The notes under the pieces are model-generated. The model saw only the letters and a program-made list of their open reading frames with translations, was not told the origin of the DNA and made no database searches. A stretch of DNA of 57,797 bases, from contig CAJUDM010000010.1 of the NCBI GenBank assembly GCA_910584915.1, positions 1 through 57,797 of the forward strand. The letters run 5' to 3'. Positions 1-8,005 of this stretch are shown here, piece by piece. The stretch comes from an uncultured Lachnospiraceae bacterium. GTDB taxonomy: Bacteria; Bacillota; Clostridia; Lachnospirales; Lachnospiraceae. Numbering within the stretch: position 1 is the first letter of the stretch; every line of letters begins with the position of its first letter. The position numbers were made by a program, and so were the translations under genes.

Positions 1-93
1 GGTGCTTTCCTATTTCTTTCTTTTCTCTTTTCCTACAAAAACTTTACCCTAGCCAGTAATATGTTTTACAATATCAATACATCGATTCTTTTA

Positions 94-519
94 TCACCCG
101 TCAACCTCAAAATCCTCCGACTTGAAATTGCTGTAATACCTTCCCTTCACCGCCGTAAATTTCAGCACACAATAATCGGGATCTGTCACTCCTCCTGGGT
201 AATACATCTTATCCCCCGTCTGCCAGATCATCTCCTTGCTCTCCGAATCTTCCAGCACCTCCATCGTCCCTGTCAGCATAACGCCCCTGAAAAAGCGCCT
301 GTCATAAAAATAGATGCTGGCATTGGGATTTTCCCGGTACTGCGCCACTCTCATGGAGGAGGTGTTGGTCGAAAACCAGAACTCCCTTATCCCTTCCCTC
401 TTTCGCGGCGCAAGCATCGCCTTCATATTCGGGAAACCTTCCGCGGAAATGGACGCAATAAAAGATACCTTCTGCTTATCGATCAGATTGCCTATTGTCT
501 GCTCCGGATTTCTCATCAT
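94..519 (-). CDS. Pyridoxamine 5'-phosphate oxidase-like flavin-binding protein
   Basis: A 141-residue protein with the small split-barrel look of the pyridoxamine 5'-phosphate oxidase-like superfamily (general stress protein 26 type). It starts with a short helix (NPEQTIGNLIDKQKVSFIAS), followed by a strand-rich body ending in KGRYYSNFKSEDFEV. Members usually bind FMN or a related cofactor and reduce small molecules in the cytoplasm; the substrate cannot be told from sequence. The start was chosen because AAAGGAG lies upstream of two consecutive ATG codons. It is a single gene, with its 5' end facing the HD-domain gene. The family call is by overall pattern and is fairly safe; the reaction is unknown. 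Confidence 0.8.
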   Translation of the reverse strand: MMRNPEQTIGNLIDKQKVSFIASISAEGFPNMKAMLAPRKREGIREFWFSTNTSSMRVAQYRENPNASIYFYDRRFFRGVMLTGTMEVLEDSESKEMIWQTGDKMYYPGGVTDPDYCVLKFTAVKGRYYSNFKSEDFEVDG

Positions 520-613
520 AACAACTATTCTCCTTTATATAGAACATTTTTCCGCCAATTATAATCCGGATTCGGAAAAATATCAAACCAATTTGATATT
601 TTTCCGAAAGTTA

Positions 614-1201
614 TCACTCTCTCAGATTCCCCTTCCTGATATTCTCCCGAATGATCTGATCCGTCACCTCAAACAACCTTTCAGATCCAAGCTTCGTCTT
701 CCCCTGTCTTTCATACACCTGTTTTGCGTTCACCTCATGTTCCTTCCAGTCGCCGCCCTCATTGCTATTGTTCAGGATCAGCGGTTGCAGATTGTCCATC
801 GCATGGGCATATTTCGCTTCCGCCGTCTCATATGCCTCAAACTCGTCAAACAGCGCGATCAGCTCCCTCTTCTGGTCCTCCGGCAGAAGGGAATATATCT
901 TCTCCTTCGCCGCATCCTCCCTAGCCTTCTGGGTTTTTAAGCTTTCGGCGTCGTAGGCATAAGTATCCCCCGCCTCGATCTCCACGATATCATGAATCAG
1001 GCACATCAGCATCACCTTCGCGATGTCCACCTCCTCATTGGCATACTCCCTGAGCAGATACGCCATCACCGCCATATGCCAGGCGTGCTCCGCATCGTTC
1101 TCATTCCTGCCGTGCCCGGATAAGTGGGTCTGGCGGAAGATATTCTTCTCCTTATCGATCTCCAGTGCAAAGTTCAGTTGTCTTTTTAATCTTTCATCCA
1201 T
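614..1201 (-). CDS. HD-domain phosphohydrolase (YfbR/HDDC2-like)
   Basis: A 195-residue HD-superfamily protein. The metal-binding pattern is visible in order: His in DAEHAWHMA (about residue 43), the His-Asp pair in CLIHDIVEIEAGD (about 73), and a distal Asp in HAMDNLQP (about 142). This is the layout of the 5'-deoxynucleotidase YfbR and eukaryotic HDDC2 group, which remove phosphate from deoxynucleoside monophosphates in the cytoplasm. The start was set at the ATG at 1201 rather than the upstream TTG, because GGGAGGAGAAAA lies directly before it. The gene overlaps the tail of a degraded small reading frame (1186-1316). The fold is confident; the exact substrate is inferred from the family. 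Confidence 0.8.
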   Translation of the reverse strand: MDERLKRQLNFALEIDKEKNIFRQTHLSGHGRNENDAEHAWHMAVMAYLLREYANEEVDIAKVMLMCLIHDIVEIEAGDTYAYDAESLKTQKAREDAAKEKIYSLLPEDQKRELIALFDEFEAYETAEAKYAHAMDNLQPLILNNSNEGGDWKEHEVNAKQVYERQGKTKLGSERLFEVTDQIIRENIRKGNLRE

Positions 1202-1316
1202 TTTTCTCCTCCCAACCAAATGAAATAATCCACTAAATCAGCCCCATCAAAAATTTCAACGAATTCTTTAAAGTGTGTTCATTCTTTTGTGCCTTTACAA
1301 TATCCAGTAATTCCAT
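1186..1316 (-). pseudogene. Remnant of a small gene, broken by a frameshift
   Basis: An ATG at 1316 with GGCGGGAGAG upstream opens a 27-codon frame (MELLDIVKAQKNEHT...) that stops at 1233. From about 1273 a different frame reads KEFVEIFDGADLVDYFIW and GGEKWMKD, and stops at 1186. The two halves look like one small acidic protein of roughly 42 residues interrupted by a single-base shift. No family is recognised. Its end overlaps the start of the HD-domain gene, which fits an old operon partner. The evidence is only that both frames look coding; it could be chance. Confidence 0.3.
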
Positions 1317-1368
1317 TTCTTTTTCTCTCCCGCCAAAAGAACTGTATCAGGCAATTCCTGCGACTGCA

Positions 1369-2865
1369 CTATTCGGGGGAATAATGATACTGATAAATTC
1401 TTTGTTCATCAAGCTGCTTGAAACCAAATGGTGATAAATACCTTTTTGTCATATTGCCGAGTCTGTCATATTCTGTCCTGTCCGACTTATTCTCCTTTGC
1501 TGTCAGATTCCCCTCCTCGTCATAACTATAATATTCCACATCTATATCGTGTCTTTCTCCGTCCTCCACATAATACTTCTCTTTCTTTATCGGAAGATCT
1601 CCGTCATTATAATATATGAGCATTGTATTTCTGCCATAGTACAACGTCTCTCTGATCATATTTCCTCTTTCATCGTACTCCCATGTTATATGGTTATCTT
1701 TTCCATTTTCTGTCATAAAGCTATACCTGTCCGTTATATTTCCGTTTTCATCATAGATATCCCATTCTTTCCACCATGGGACGGCACTTCCGCTCAGTAT
1801 TTCCTCCGCCGAATAAATATCGGCGTCATAGTATTCTGTCACCTTATTTCCGTCTCCATCTTCAGATTGAAAAATATAGCGGCTATATTCCTCCTGACGA
1901 TCGCCGTCATATTCCCTCACCTTCTCCAACTCATCGGAAAGTACCTGACGTTCCCGCTCTTCCTCAATTACATTGCCCGGGTAATAGGAAGTGCGCTTAC
2001 TGTAAATCTCGTTTCCCTCTTCATCATACCTGTAGTTCGCCTCAGCATATAAATCCTTTCTATCTCTTTCAGGAAACCTGTATGTCACATAATGGAGCAG
2101 ATTGCCGTTTTCATCATAACTTGTATATGTCTCATAGACTTTCCTCGGTCCTTCCTCTTTTATATACCAGCTCTCCCTGTATACCTCATTCCCGCTTTCA
2201 TCATAACTTATGTAATCCCAGTTTTCCTTATTTCCGTGATAATCATAATCAAGCCGAAATATCTCCCTGCCTTCCTCATCGTACTCCGAAGAATTCAGTT
2301 TCATAAGCTCGTCCTCTCCCATGATCACCAGATAATAATTCGTCTTATATTTTATCTCTGTATGTGCAAGGATATCCTTCTTCTTTTCCCTCATGTTTTC
2401 CGCTGTCTCTGCTTCCGGGAAAATATCCATGCCGTCCTCCAGTAATGCCACTGCTCCCATAGGGGCATCGATCTCCAAATAAGCGTCCGCGCATTCAGAA
2501 TACCAGTCCGACAGTTCTGTCACCGAAAACAGTTTCGCATATTTATTAAAAATTTCATGATATGTCTGTATCAGGTGGCGCGGATTTCCCGACTCTTTCA
2601 CTCTCTCCAGATTGGATAAAACCGCCCGCCGCAAAACTTCCTCATCGCCGCTTTCATACGACAGGGCTTCCGCATATGCCTCGTACGCCTCCTGCCATTT
2701 TCTATCCGCATAGCAGGCATCCGCTTTCTCCATCGCCCGCTCATACAACCAGGGATCGCTCCTGCGCTGAGATAATATCCCGACACCCTCCGTCAGAAAC
2801 AGTACCGACATAAAAATGGCAATCGACAGGAACCTTCCCGCCATTTGTGCTTTTTCTCTCTCCAT
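1369..2865 (-). CDS. Membrane-anchored YD-repeat protein with N-terminal TPR-like region
   Basis: A 498-residue protein. Residues about 10-30 form one hydrophobic segment, either a signal or an anchor. Residues about 37-150 are helical with a TPR look (KADACYADRKWQEAYEAYAEAL). From about residue 190 to the end there is a run of short repeats on the pattern YDExGN (SYDESGNEVYRE, SYDENGNLLHY, YDEEGNEIYS, YDENGNITDR, YDERGNMIRE, YDEEGNLTA, YDRLGNMTKR). These match the YD/RHS-type repeat, which forms beta sheets on the outside of cells. There is no RHS core or toxin domain at the C terminus, and the protein ends soon after the last repeat. SD GGAGAGG precedes the ATG. Function unknown; a surface or cell-wall role is inferred. 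Confidence 0.6.
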   Translation of the reverse strand: MEREKAQMAGRFLSIAIFMSVLFLTEGVGILSQRRSDPWLYERAMEKADACYADRKWQEAYEAYAEALSYESGDEEVLRRAVLSNLERVKESGNPRHLIQTYHEIFNKYAKLFSVTELSDWYSECADAYLEIDAPMGAVALLEDGMDIFPEAETAENMREKKKDILAHTEIKYKTNYYLVIMGEDELMKLNSSEYDEEGREIFRLDYDYHGNKENWDYISYDESGNEVYRESWYIKEEGPRKVYETYTSYDENGNLLHYVTYRFPERDRKDLYAEANYRYDEEGNEIYSKRTSYYPGNVIEEERERQVLSDELEKVREYDGDRQEEYSRYIFQSEDGDGNKVTEYYDADIYSAEEILSGSAVPWWKEWDIYDENGNITDRYSFMTENGKDNHITWEYDERGNMIRETLYYGRNTMLIYYNDGDLPIKKEKYYVEDGERHDIDVEYYSYDEEGNLTAKENKSDRTEYDRLGNMTKRYLSPFGFKQLDEQRIYQYHYSPE

Positions 2866-2911
2866 ACCTCTCCGCCGCTCCGCCTTTACAACATTTCATG
2901 CTCCTTTTTGG

Positions 2912-3436
2912 TCATGCCTGTATTTTGCCAAATTCACTTTGATAATAACTACCTGATTCTTCTTCAAAAATCCTGAAGATTTCTTCATCCGGAATATCCA
3001 ATTTTCTGAAATCTTCAAGAAAAACCTTCCACAATTCATCCATATCATGAAAAATGTGTTCTCTGAACAAAACGGCATTTTGTTCTTTACAATACGCAAC
3101 TTCATAATAATCACAACAGAGATTGAGTTCCTCAATAATCTTTGCCGTCAACTGGATATTTTCCTCCATGTACCTGTAAAGTGCATCTGCATCCTTATAA
3201 CAACCCGGCTCGCGCGTACTGCAGGTATGCACCACAGCCATTGGTGTTGTCGGATCCTCATATCCCATATAAAACAGAGGACGGAAAAACACTCGCATAA
3301 GAGAATGCTTGTATGAAAAATCGGATAACAAATACGGTTCCATCGCCTGGAGTATAGTATATGCCTGTCCTTCACACCCTTGACTGAATACCTTAAATCG
3401 AAAACTTTCATAAATTTCCAAATCGTTTTGTCCCAT
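2912..3436 (-). CDS. Hypothetical protein downstream of the rnf operon
   Basis: A 174-residue soluble protein that I do not recognise. It is rich in aromatic and acidic residues, with Cys residues in HTCSTREPGC, LCCDYY and AYCKEQ, and an acidic C-terminal helix (IPDEEIFRIFEEE). There is no signal peptide or membrane segment. The start was set at the ATG at 3436, which has GGAGGGAAAATAAGA before it; a GTG at 3493 would extend it through a terminator-like hairpin and is unlikely. It sits where rnfB normally follows rnfA but shows no ferredoxin motif, so it is not RnfB. Confidence 0.6.
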   Translation of the reverse strand: MGQNDLEIYESFRFKVFSQGCEGQAYTILQAMEPYLLSDFSYKHSLMRVFFRPLFYMGYEDPTTPMAVVHTCSTREPGCYKDADALYRYMEENIQLTAKIIEELNLCCDYYEVAYCKEQNAVLFREHIFHDMDELWKVFLEDFRKLDIPDEEIFRIFEEESGSYYQSEFGKIQA

Positions 3437-3458
3437 TCTTATTTTCCCTCCGCGGAAT

Positions 3459-3490
3459 AAAGTAAAACAGGGACATGAAACTGTCCCTGT
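3459..3490 (-). terminator. Hairpin terminator after rnfA
   Basis: On the minus strand a perfect 9-bp stem (ACAGGGACA / TGTCCCTGT, loop of 6) is followed by TTTACTTTATT. It lies 39 bases beyond the rnfA stop. It would end the rnf transcript before the hypothetical gene, though the T-run is imperfect. Confidence 0.55.
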
Positions 3491-3528
3491 CACATCCTCC
3501 TTTTGGTCTGTCTTTCCGGTTCTGCCAT

Positions 3529-4113
3529 TTACAACAGCCCCGAAAACCCGCAGAACGCGATTGCCATCAGCCCTGCCGTGATCAGCACGATGGGCATTCC
3601 CTGAAAAGATTCCGGCACATCGTTATATGCCATCTTCTCCCGCAGTCCCGCCAGGATCACGATCGCGATCGTAAAACCGACTGCCGTCGCGAAGCCGTTC
3701 ACCACGCTCTTCAGAATCCCGTACTGCTTTGTCACATTCGTCAGCGCCACACCGAGCACCGCGCAGTTCGTGGTGATAAGCGGCAGATAGATCCCCAGCG
3801 ACTGATACAGGGACGGAATAAACTTCTTTAAGAACATCTCCACGAACTGTACCAGCGCCGCAATGACAAGTATAAAAACGATAGTCTGCAAATACTCAAT
3901 ATGCAGAGGCACCAGCATAAACTGATAGATCGCCGCCGCAACCAGCGAAGATATCGTGATAACGAAAATGATCGCCGCCCCCATGCCTGCCGCCGTCTCG
4001 GTCTTCTTGGACACGCCAAGGAAGGGACACAGCCCCAGAAACTGGCTCAACACAACATTGCTCACCAGAGAGGAACCGATCAATATAATCAATAAATCTC
4101 TTACTGTCTCCAT
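3529..4113 (-). CDS. rnfA: Rnf complex subunit A
   Basis: A 194-residue integral membrane protein with about six hydrophobic segments. It carries the family motif VSNVVLSQFLGLCPFLG near the N terminus and the paired motif ITTNCAVLGVAL about residue 110. RnfA and RnfE are homologous inverted membrane subunits of the ferredoxin:NAD+ oxidoreductase, which couples electron flow to Na+ or H+ export; the conserved Cys residues are thought to hold a membrane-embedded iron-sulfur centre. The ATG at 4113 overlaps the rnfE stop (TGATG); a GTG three bases earlier is also possible. It is the last rnf gene here, since no rnfB follows. Confidence 0.95.
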   Translation of the reverse strand: METVRDLLIILIGSSLVSNVVLSQFLGLCPFLGVSKKTETAAGMGAAIIFVITISSLVAAAIYQFMLVPLHIEYLQTIVFILVIAALVQFVEMFLKKFIPSLYQSLGIYLPLITTNCAVLGVALTNVTKQYGILKSVVNGFATAVGFTIAIVILAGLREKMAYNDVPESFQGMPIVLITAGLMAIAFCGFSGLL

Positions 4114-4826
4114 CACTGTTCCTCCTTTACGCCTGTATCATAAAACTTCCGTCTGCCGCAACCTTCCTCGCCGCAGTTCATGCAGTCCTCGCTGCAGCCG
4201 GAGCCGACCTTGCTCATATCTTTCCCCTTCTTCTCCCCAGCGATCTTGATCTTATTCTGCAGGGCAGTCAGAGCCGCCAGCACAAAGAAGGCGCCGGGCG
4301 CCATCACGAAAATGGCACAGGGAACATAGGAGGATGGCATCACGGAAAAGCCGAAAATCTTCCCGGAACCGATCAGCTCACGCACCGCGCCGATACAGGT
4401 CAGCGCAAAGGAAAAACCGAGCCCCATCCCGATCCCGTCAAAGAAGGACGGCAGTACCGGATTTTTGGAAGCGTACGCCTCCGCGCGCCCCAGAATAATA
4501 CAGTTCACCACGATCAGCGGAATATAGATGCCCAGGGCATCATAAAGGGAAGGAATAAATCCCTCCAGCAAAAGCTCCATCATCGTCACAAAGGAGGCAA
4601 TGATCACGATAAATGCCGGGATGCGCACCTTATCCGGGATAATGTTCCGGAGTAAGGAGATGATCATATTGCTGAGCGCCAGCACCACCATGGTGGTCAG
4701 TCCCATCCCCAGGCCATTCATGGCGGAAGTCGTCACCGCCAGTGTCGGGCACATCCCCAGCATCAGCACAAAGGTGGGGTTTTCCTTAAACAGGCCGTTG
4801 ACCAGCCTTGATTTTATCTCACTCAT
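4113..4826 (-). CDS. rnfE: Rnf complex subunit E with Cys-rich tail
   Basis: A 237-residue membrane subunit paralogous to RnfA. N-terminal FVLMLGMCPTLAVTTSA and central IVVNCIILGRAEA are the two RnfE signature segments carrying the membrane Cys residues. After the last membrane segment (about residue 195) comes a cytoplasmic tail with GSGCSEDCMNCGEEGC, four Cys in a C-x3-C-x2-C-x4-C spacing. The ATG overlaps the rnfG stop by four bases (ATGA), so translation is probably coupled. It acts with RnfA in electron transfer through the membrane. The tail is discussed in the findings. Confidence 0.95.
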   Translation of the reverse strand: MSEIKSRLVNGLFKENPTFVLMLGMCPTLAVTTSAMNGLGMGLTTMVVLALSNMIISLLRNIIPDKVRIPAFIVIIASFVTMMELLLEGFIPSLYDALGIYIPLIVVNCIILGRAEAYASKNPVLPSFFDGIGMGLGFSFALTCIGAVRELIGSGKIFGFSVMPSSYVPCAIFVMAPGAFFVLAALTALQNKIKIAGEKKGKDMSKVGSGCSEDCMNCGEEGCGRRKFYDTGVKEEQ

Positions 4827-5440
4827 TCGGCGGCACCTCCCAACTCATTCTGAAAATAATATAATCCGGCATTGACGCCGTTCACCACCGCGTTCGTTGT
4901 GATCGTCGCGCCGGAGATCGCATCGATCTGGTTCTCCGCCACAGCGCCGGTCTTTGTATATTCATATTTCTCGGCGGACTTCCCGTTAAACTGAGGTTTC
5001 AGCACCTCCTCCGCCCGCATCCCAAGCCCCGGCGTCTCGGCGATACTCAGGAGAGAAATCCCGTTCAGGGTTCCCTCGTTTGTGATACCCATCGTAAACT
5101 GGATATCCCCGCCGTAACCCTCATGGGTAGTCACTGTCAGCACATAGCCGAGCGTATTTCCCGAACCATCCTGCGCCAGCATCACCTCGTCAATATCCTG
5201 AGAAGGGTACTCCGCCGCCAGCACCGAAGCCGCAGCTTTGGTATCAAAGCCTTCCGCCTCCGCAAAAGATGCCGCCTCCGCGTAGACCTCCTGACAGGCT
5301 TTCTGTTTTTTAATCCTCTTCTGCTCCGCGATCGGCTCTTTCGTGAGCTGATAAACGCCCCCCAGCACCAGGCCGGCGATCAGCGTGATCACTACGATAA
5401 TGCCCGCATCTTTGAGCATGGACCTGATCTCATCATTCAT
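4823..5440 (-). CDS. rnfG: Rnf complex subunit G (covalent FMN)
   Basis: A 205-residue protein with one N-terminal membrane helix (about residues 10-32) and an extracytoplasmic FMN-binding domain. The covalent flavin attachment motif S-G-A-T is seen in DAISGATITTNAV near residue 178, where the Thr carries FMN through a phosphoester. RnfG passes electrons on the outer face of the membrane between RnfD and the other subunits. The start overlaps the rnfD stop by four bases, and the gene itself overlaps rnfE by four, so the operon is tightly packed. Confidence 0.95.
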   Translation of the reverse strand: MNDEIRSMLKDAGIIVVITLIAGLVLGGVYQLTKEPIAEQKRIKKQKACQEVYAEAASFAEAEGFDTKAAASVLAAEYPSQDIDEVMLAQDGSGNTLGYVLTVTTHEGYGGDIQFTMGITNEGTLNGISLLSIAETPGLGMRAEEVLKPQFNGKSAEKYEYTKTGAVAENQIDAISGATITTNAVVNGVNAGLYYFQNELGGAAE

Positions 5441-6369
5441 ACCGCTTCCCCTCCTTTCCCGAATGCTTTCGGAAGAGTGACCTTCTCCATCAGAGGCACC
5501 AGAAGGTTACCGATGATGATCGCGTAGGAGACGCCCTCCGAGGAAGCGCCGAACACACGGAAAATTCCTGTCAGTATCCCCAAAAAGATACCGAACAGAT
5601 ACTGCCCCTTCTTGGTGATCGGCCTTGTCACATAGTCCGTCGCCATGAAAAACGCGCCGAGCATCAGTCCGCCGCCCGCCAGATGTGCAGACAGATAAGC
5701 CGGATCTATGCCATGCCCGCCGAACAGACAGAGGAATACCACAAAACTCACAATATAACTGCCCGGGATCCTCAGATCGATGATCCCAAGCAAAATCAGG
5801 AAACAGGCGCCGACCACGATGGCGATCATGCTCGTCTCCCCGATGGTTCCGCCGGTCTTTCCGATCACCATCGAAAACACATCCGGCGTCACACCCGATT
5901 TCAGCTGCGCAAGCGGCGTCGCGCCGGTATAGGCGTCACAGTCAAAATTTGTCATAATGGAGGTAAAGGAGATCAGAAGAAAACACCTCGCGCCGAGCGC
6001 CGGGTTCATAAAATTCTGTCCGAGCCCCCCAAAAAGCATCTTCACCACAAGGATCGCAAAAATACCGCCGATTACTCCGATCCACCATGGCGCCATCGGC
6101 GGCAGATTAAGCGCCAGCAAAAGCCCCGTCACCACCGCGGAAAAGTCCCCGATCGTGATCTCCTTTTTCATCAGTTTCTCATAGACAAATTCCGTCGCCA
6201 CCGTGCTTGCCACCGTCACACAGATCAGCAGCAGCGCATGCATCCCGAAATTGTAGATACCAAATCCGGCAGCAGGGAGCAAAGCAAGTACGACTGCCAG
6301 CATAATGGAGCTGGTCGTCACCTTGGATCTGACATGCGGATTCGATGATACATGTAACATATCGCTCAC
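5437..6369 (-). CDS. rnfD: Rnf complex subunit D (covalent FMN)
   Basis: A 310-residue membrane protein with about eight or more hydrophobic segments, N-terminal SSNPHVRSKVTTSSIM, and a flavinylation motif in DAYTGATPLAQLKSG (T-G-A-T, about residue 150). This is the RnfD/NqrB family, the main ion-conducting core of Rnf. The start is a GTG at 6369, chosen because GGAGGAAAG sits at good spacing; an ATG at 6360 is the alternative. rnfC lies just upstream, and rnfG overlaps its 3' end. Confidence 0.95.
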   Translation of the reverse strand: MSDMLHVSSNPHVRSKVTTSSIMLAVVLALLPAAGFGIYNFGMHALLLICVTVASTVATEFVYEKLMKKEITIGDFSAVVTGLLLALNLPPMAPWWIGVIGGIFAILVVKMLFGGLGQNFMNPALGARCFLLISFTSIMTNFDCDAYTGATPLAQLKSGVTPDVFSMVIGKTGGTIGETSMIAIVVGACFLILLGIIDLRIPGSYIVSFVVFLCLFGGHGIDPAYLSAHLAGGGLMLGAFFMATDYVTRPITKKGQYLFGIFLGILTGIFRVFGASSEGVSYAIIIGNLLVPLMEKVTLPKAFGKGGEAV

Positions 6370-6384
6370 TTTTCTTTCCTCCCT

Positions 6385-7701
6385 CTACTTTTTCTTCTTC
6401 GCCAGTTCCATCTTTCGCATGGATTTGATGGACTGGGTAAGCGGCCTCTTTGCCGGACAGATATAACTGCAGCAGCCGCACTCCACACATTCAAGCCCGT
6501 TCAGCTTTAAGAACGTCTCCGAATCATCGTGGATGGAAGCCACCATCAGCTTGTTCGGCACAAGCCTCTGTGGACAGACTTCCACACACCTGCCGCACTT
6601 GATACATGCCGTGGGCTCCATCTCCGACACATCGTCCTTTGTCAGGCACAATAGCGCCGAAGCCGTCTTTGTCGTGGGCACATGCAGATCGAACATGCCG
6701 AATCCCATCATCGGACCGCCGGAGACCACCTTTGCCGGCTCCTCCTTAAAGCCCCCCGCTTCCTCGATCAGCTCGTCGTACATCGTCCCGATCCTGACAA
6801 TAAAATTTCTCGGATCATTGACCGCATCTCCTGTCACCGTCACGATGCGGTACATCAACGGCTTTCCGTCTGTCACCGCATGATAAACCGCCACGATCGT
6901 GTCCACGTTGTCCACAATACAGCCCGCATCCGCCGGCAGCATCGAAGAATTGATGGCACGCCCTGTCGTGGCGTAGATAATGGAGCGCTCCGATCCCTGG
7001 GGATACTTTGTCTTAAGCGGCGTCACCATGATATCCGGCTCATCCTTCGTCAGCTTCTTAAGAAGCGCGATCGCATCCGGCTTGTTCTCCTCCACCGCCA
7101 GAATGCCCTTCGCGTTGTCGAACAGACGCAGCATAATCTTTAAGCCGCCGATCAGTTTCTCCGGCTCCTCCATCATTCTCCTGTAATCCGATGTCAGATA
7201 CGGCTCACACTCCGCACAGTTCGCTATGATATAGTCGATCTTATCCGGCTCCTTGGGCGAAAGCTTGATAAAGGTCGGGAAGCCCGCGCCGCCCATACCT
7301 ACGATCCCCGCCTCTCTGACGATCGAAATGATCTCCTCCTTGCTCAGTTCCTCATAGGGCTTATGTACCGGATACTCCACTTCCTCATAGAGCCCGTCAT
7401 TCTCTATGACAATACTCATCACCTCGTTGCTTGTGACCACCCGCCTCGGCTCTATCGCCTTCACGGTCCCCGACACGGTGGCATAGATCGGCGCCGAGAC
7501 AAAGCCGGAAGCCTCCGCTATCTTCTGCCCCTGCAAAACATGATCGCCCTTTTTTACGATCGGCGCAGCCGGCGCCCCGATATGCTGGGACAGCGGATAG
7601 ACCAGATCCCCCTTCGGCAGCACCGCCTTGATGGGCTTGTCCTTGGACAGCTCCTTCCCCTCAAAAGGATGGATTCCGCCCACAAATGTTGATTTAGCCA
7701 T
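6385..7701 (-). CDS. rnfC: Rnf complex subunit C (NADH site, 4Fe-4S)
   Basis: A 438-residue peripheral subunit. The N-terminal HPFEGKELSKDKPI and the barrel-sandwich part precede a Rossmann-like domain with GMGGAGFPTFIKL (NADH/FMN site, about residue 137). The C-terminal part has two 4Fe-4S motifs: CIKCGRCVEVCP (about 368) and CVECGCCSYICP (about 407). RnfC reduces NAD+ on the cytoplasmic side. It is the first gene of rnfCDGEA, with GAGGATATCAA before the ATG and a likely promoter at 7741-7768. Length is normal for clostridial RnfC. Confidence 0.95.
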   Translation of the reverse strand: MAKSTFVGGIHPFEGKELSKDKPIKAVLPKGDLVYPLSQHIGAPAAPIVKKGDHVLQGQKIAEASGFVSAPIYATVSGTVKAIEPRRVVTSNEVMSIVIENDGLYEEVEYPVHKPYEELSKEEIISIVREAGIVGMGGAGFPTFIKLSPKEPDKIDYIIANCAECEPYLTSDYRRMMEEPEKLIGGLKIMLRLFDNAKGILAVEENKPDAIALLKKLTKDEPDIMVTPLKTKYPQGSERSIIYATTGRAINSSMLPADAGCIVDNVDTIVAVYHAVTDGKPLMYRIVTVTGDAVNDPRNFIVRIGTMYDELIEEAGGFKEEPAKVVSGGPMMGFGMFDLHVPTTKTASALLCLTKDDVSEMEPTACIKCGRCVEVCPQRLVPNKLMVASIHDDSETFLKLNGLECVECGCCSYICPAKRPLTQSIKSMRKMELAKKKK

Positions 7702-7740
7702 TTGATATCCTCTTTTCTGTCATTTATCTGTTTTTTTACC

Positions 7741-7768
7741 TGTATACTTTATTTTTTGACATATCCAA
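7741..7768 (-). promoter_or_regulatory. Likely promoter of the rnf operon
   Basis: The minus strand shows TTGGAT, a 16-base spacer and TATACA, about 40 bases before the rnfC start. The match to the sigma-A consensus is moderate and no operator is evident. Confidence 0.45.
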
Positions 7769-7947
7769 ATTTCCCGCTTCTACCATTTTACTATCTTTAT
7801 GCACAATTTGAAAGAGATAAATTACTTTTTCTGTGATTTTTTACAACAACCTCCATATAGCTCCCCAAACCAGTTATGCGGACATTCCCCAATACCCAGC
7901 CGTGAGAGCAACGATATCCACCCTCCGGCATACCCTCCCATTTTTCA

Positions 7948-7977
7948 TTGCAAATTTTCTCAAATATATGGTATACT
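7948..7977 (+). promoter_or_regulatory. Promoter of the YprB-like gene
   Basis: TTGCAA, an 18-base spacer and TATACT on the plus strand, ending 28 bases before the ATG at 8006. This is a good sigma-A match and supports the internal start. Confidence 0.6.
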
Positions 7978-8005
7978 ATACTTAAAAAAAGAAAGGACAC
8001 TCTCC

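Noticed and set aside
2912..3436. Candidate for the missing rnfB
   Set aside because: It has no 4Fe-4S ferredoxin motif and no N-terminal membrane helix, so position alone is not enough.
5683..6348. A 221-codon plus-strand frame rich in His and Arg
   Set aside because: Antisense to rnfD, with low-complexity composition typical of shadow frames.
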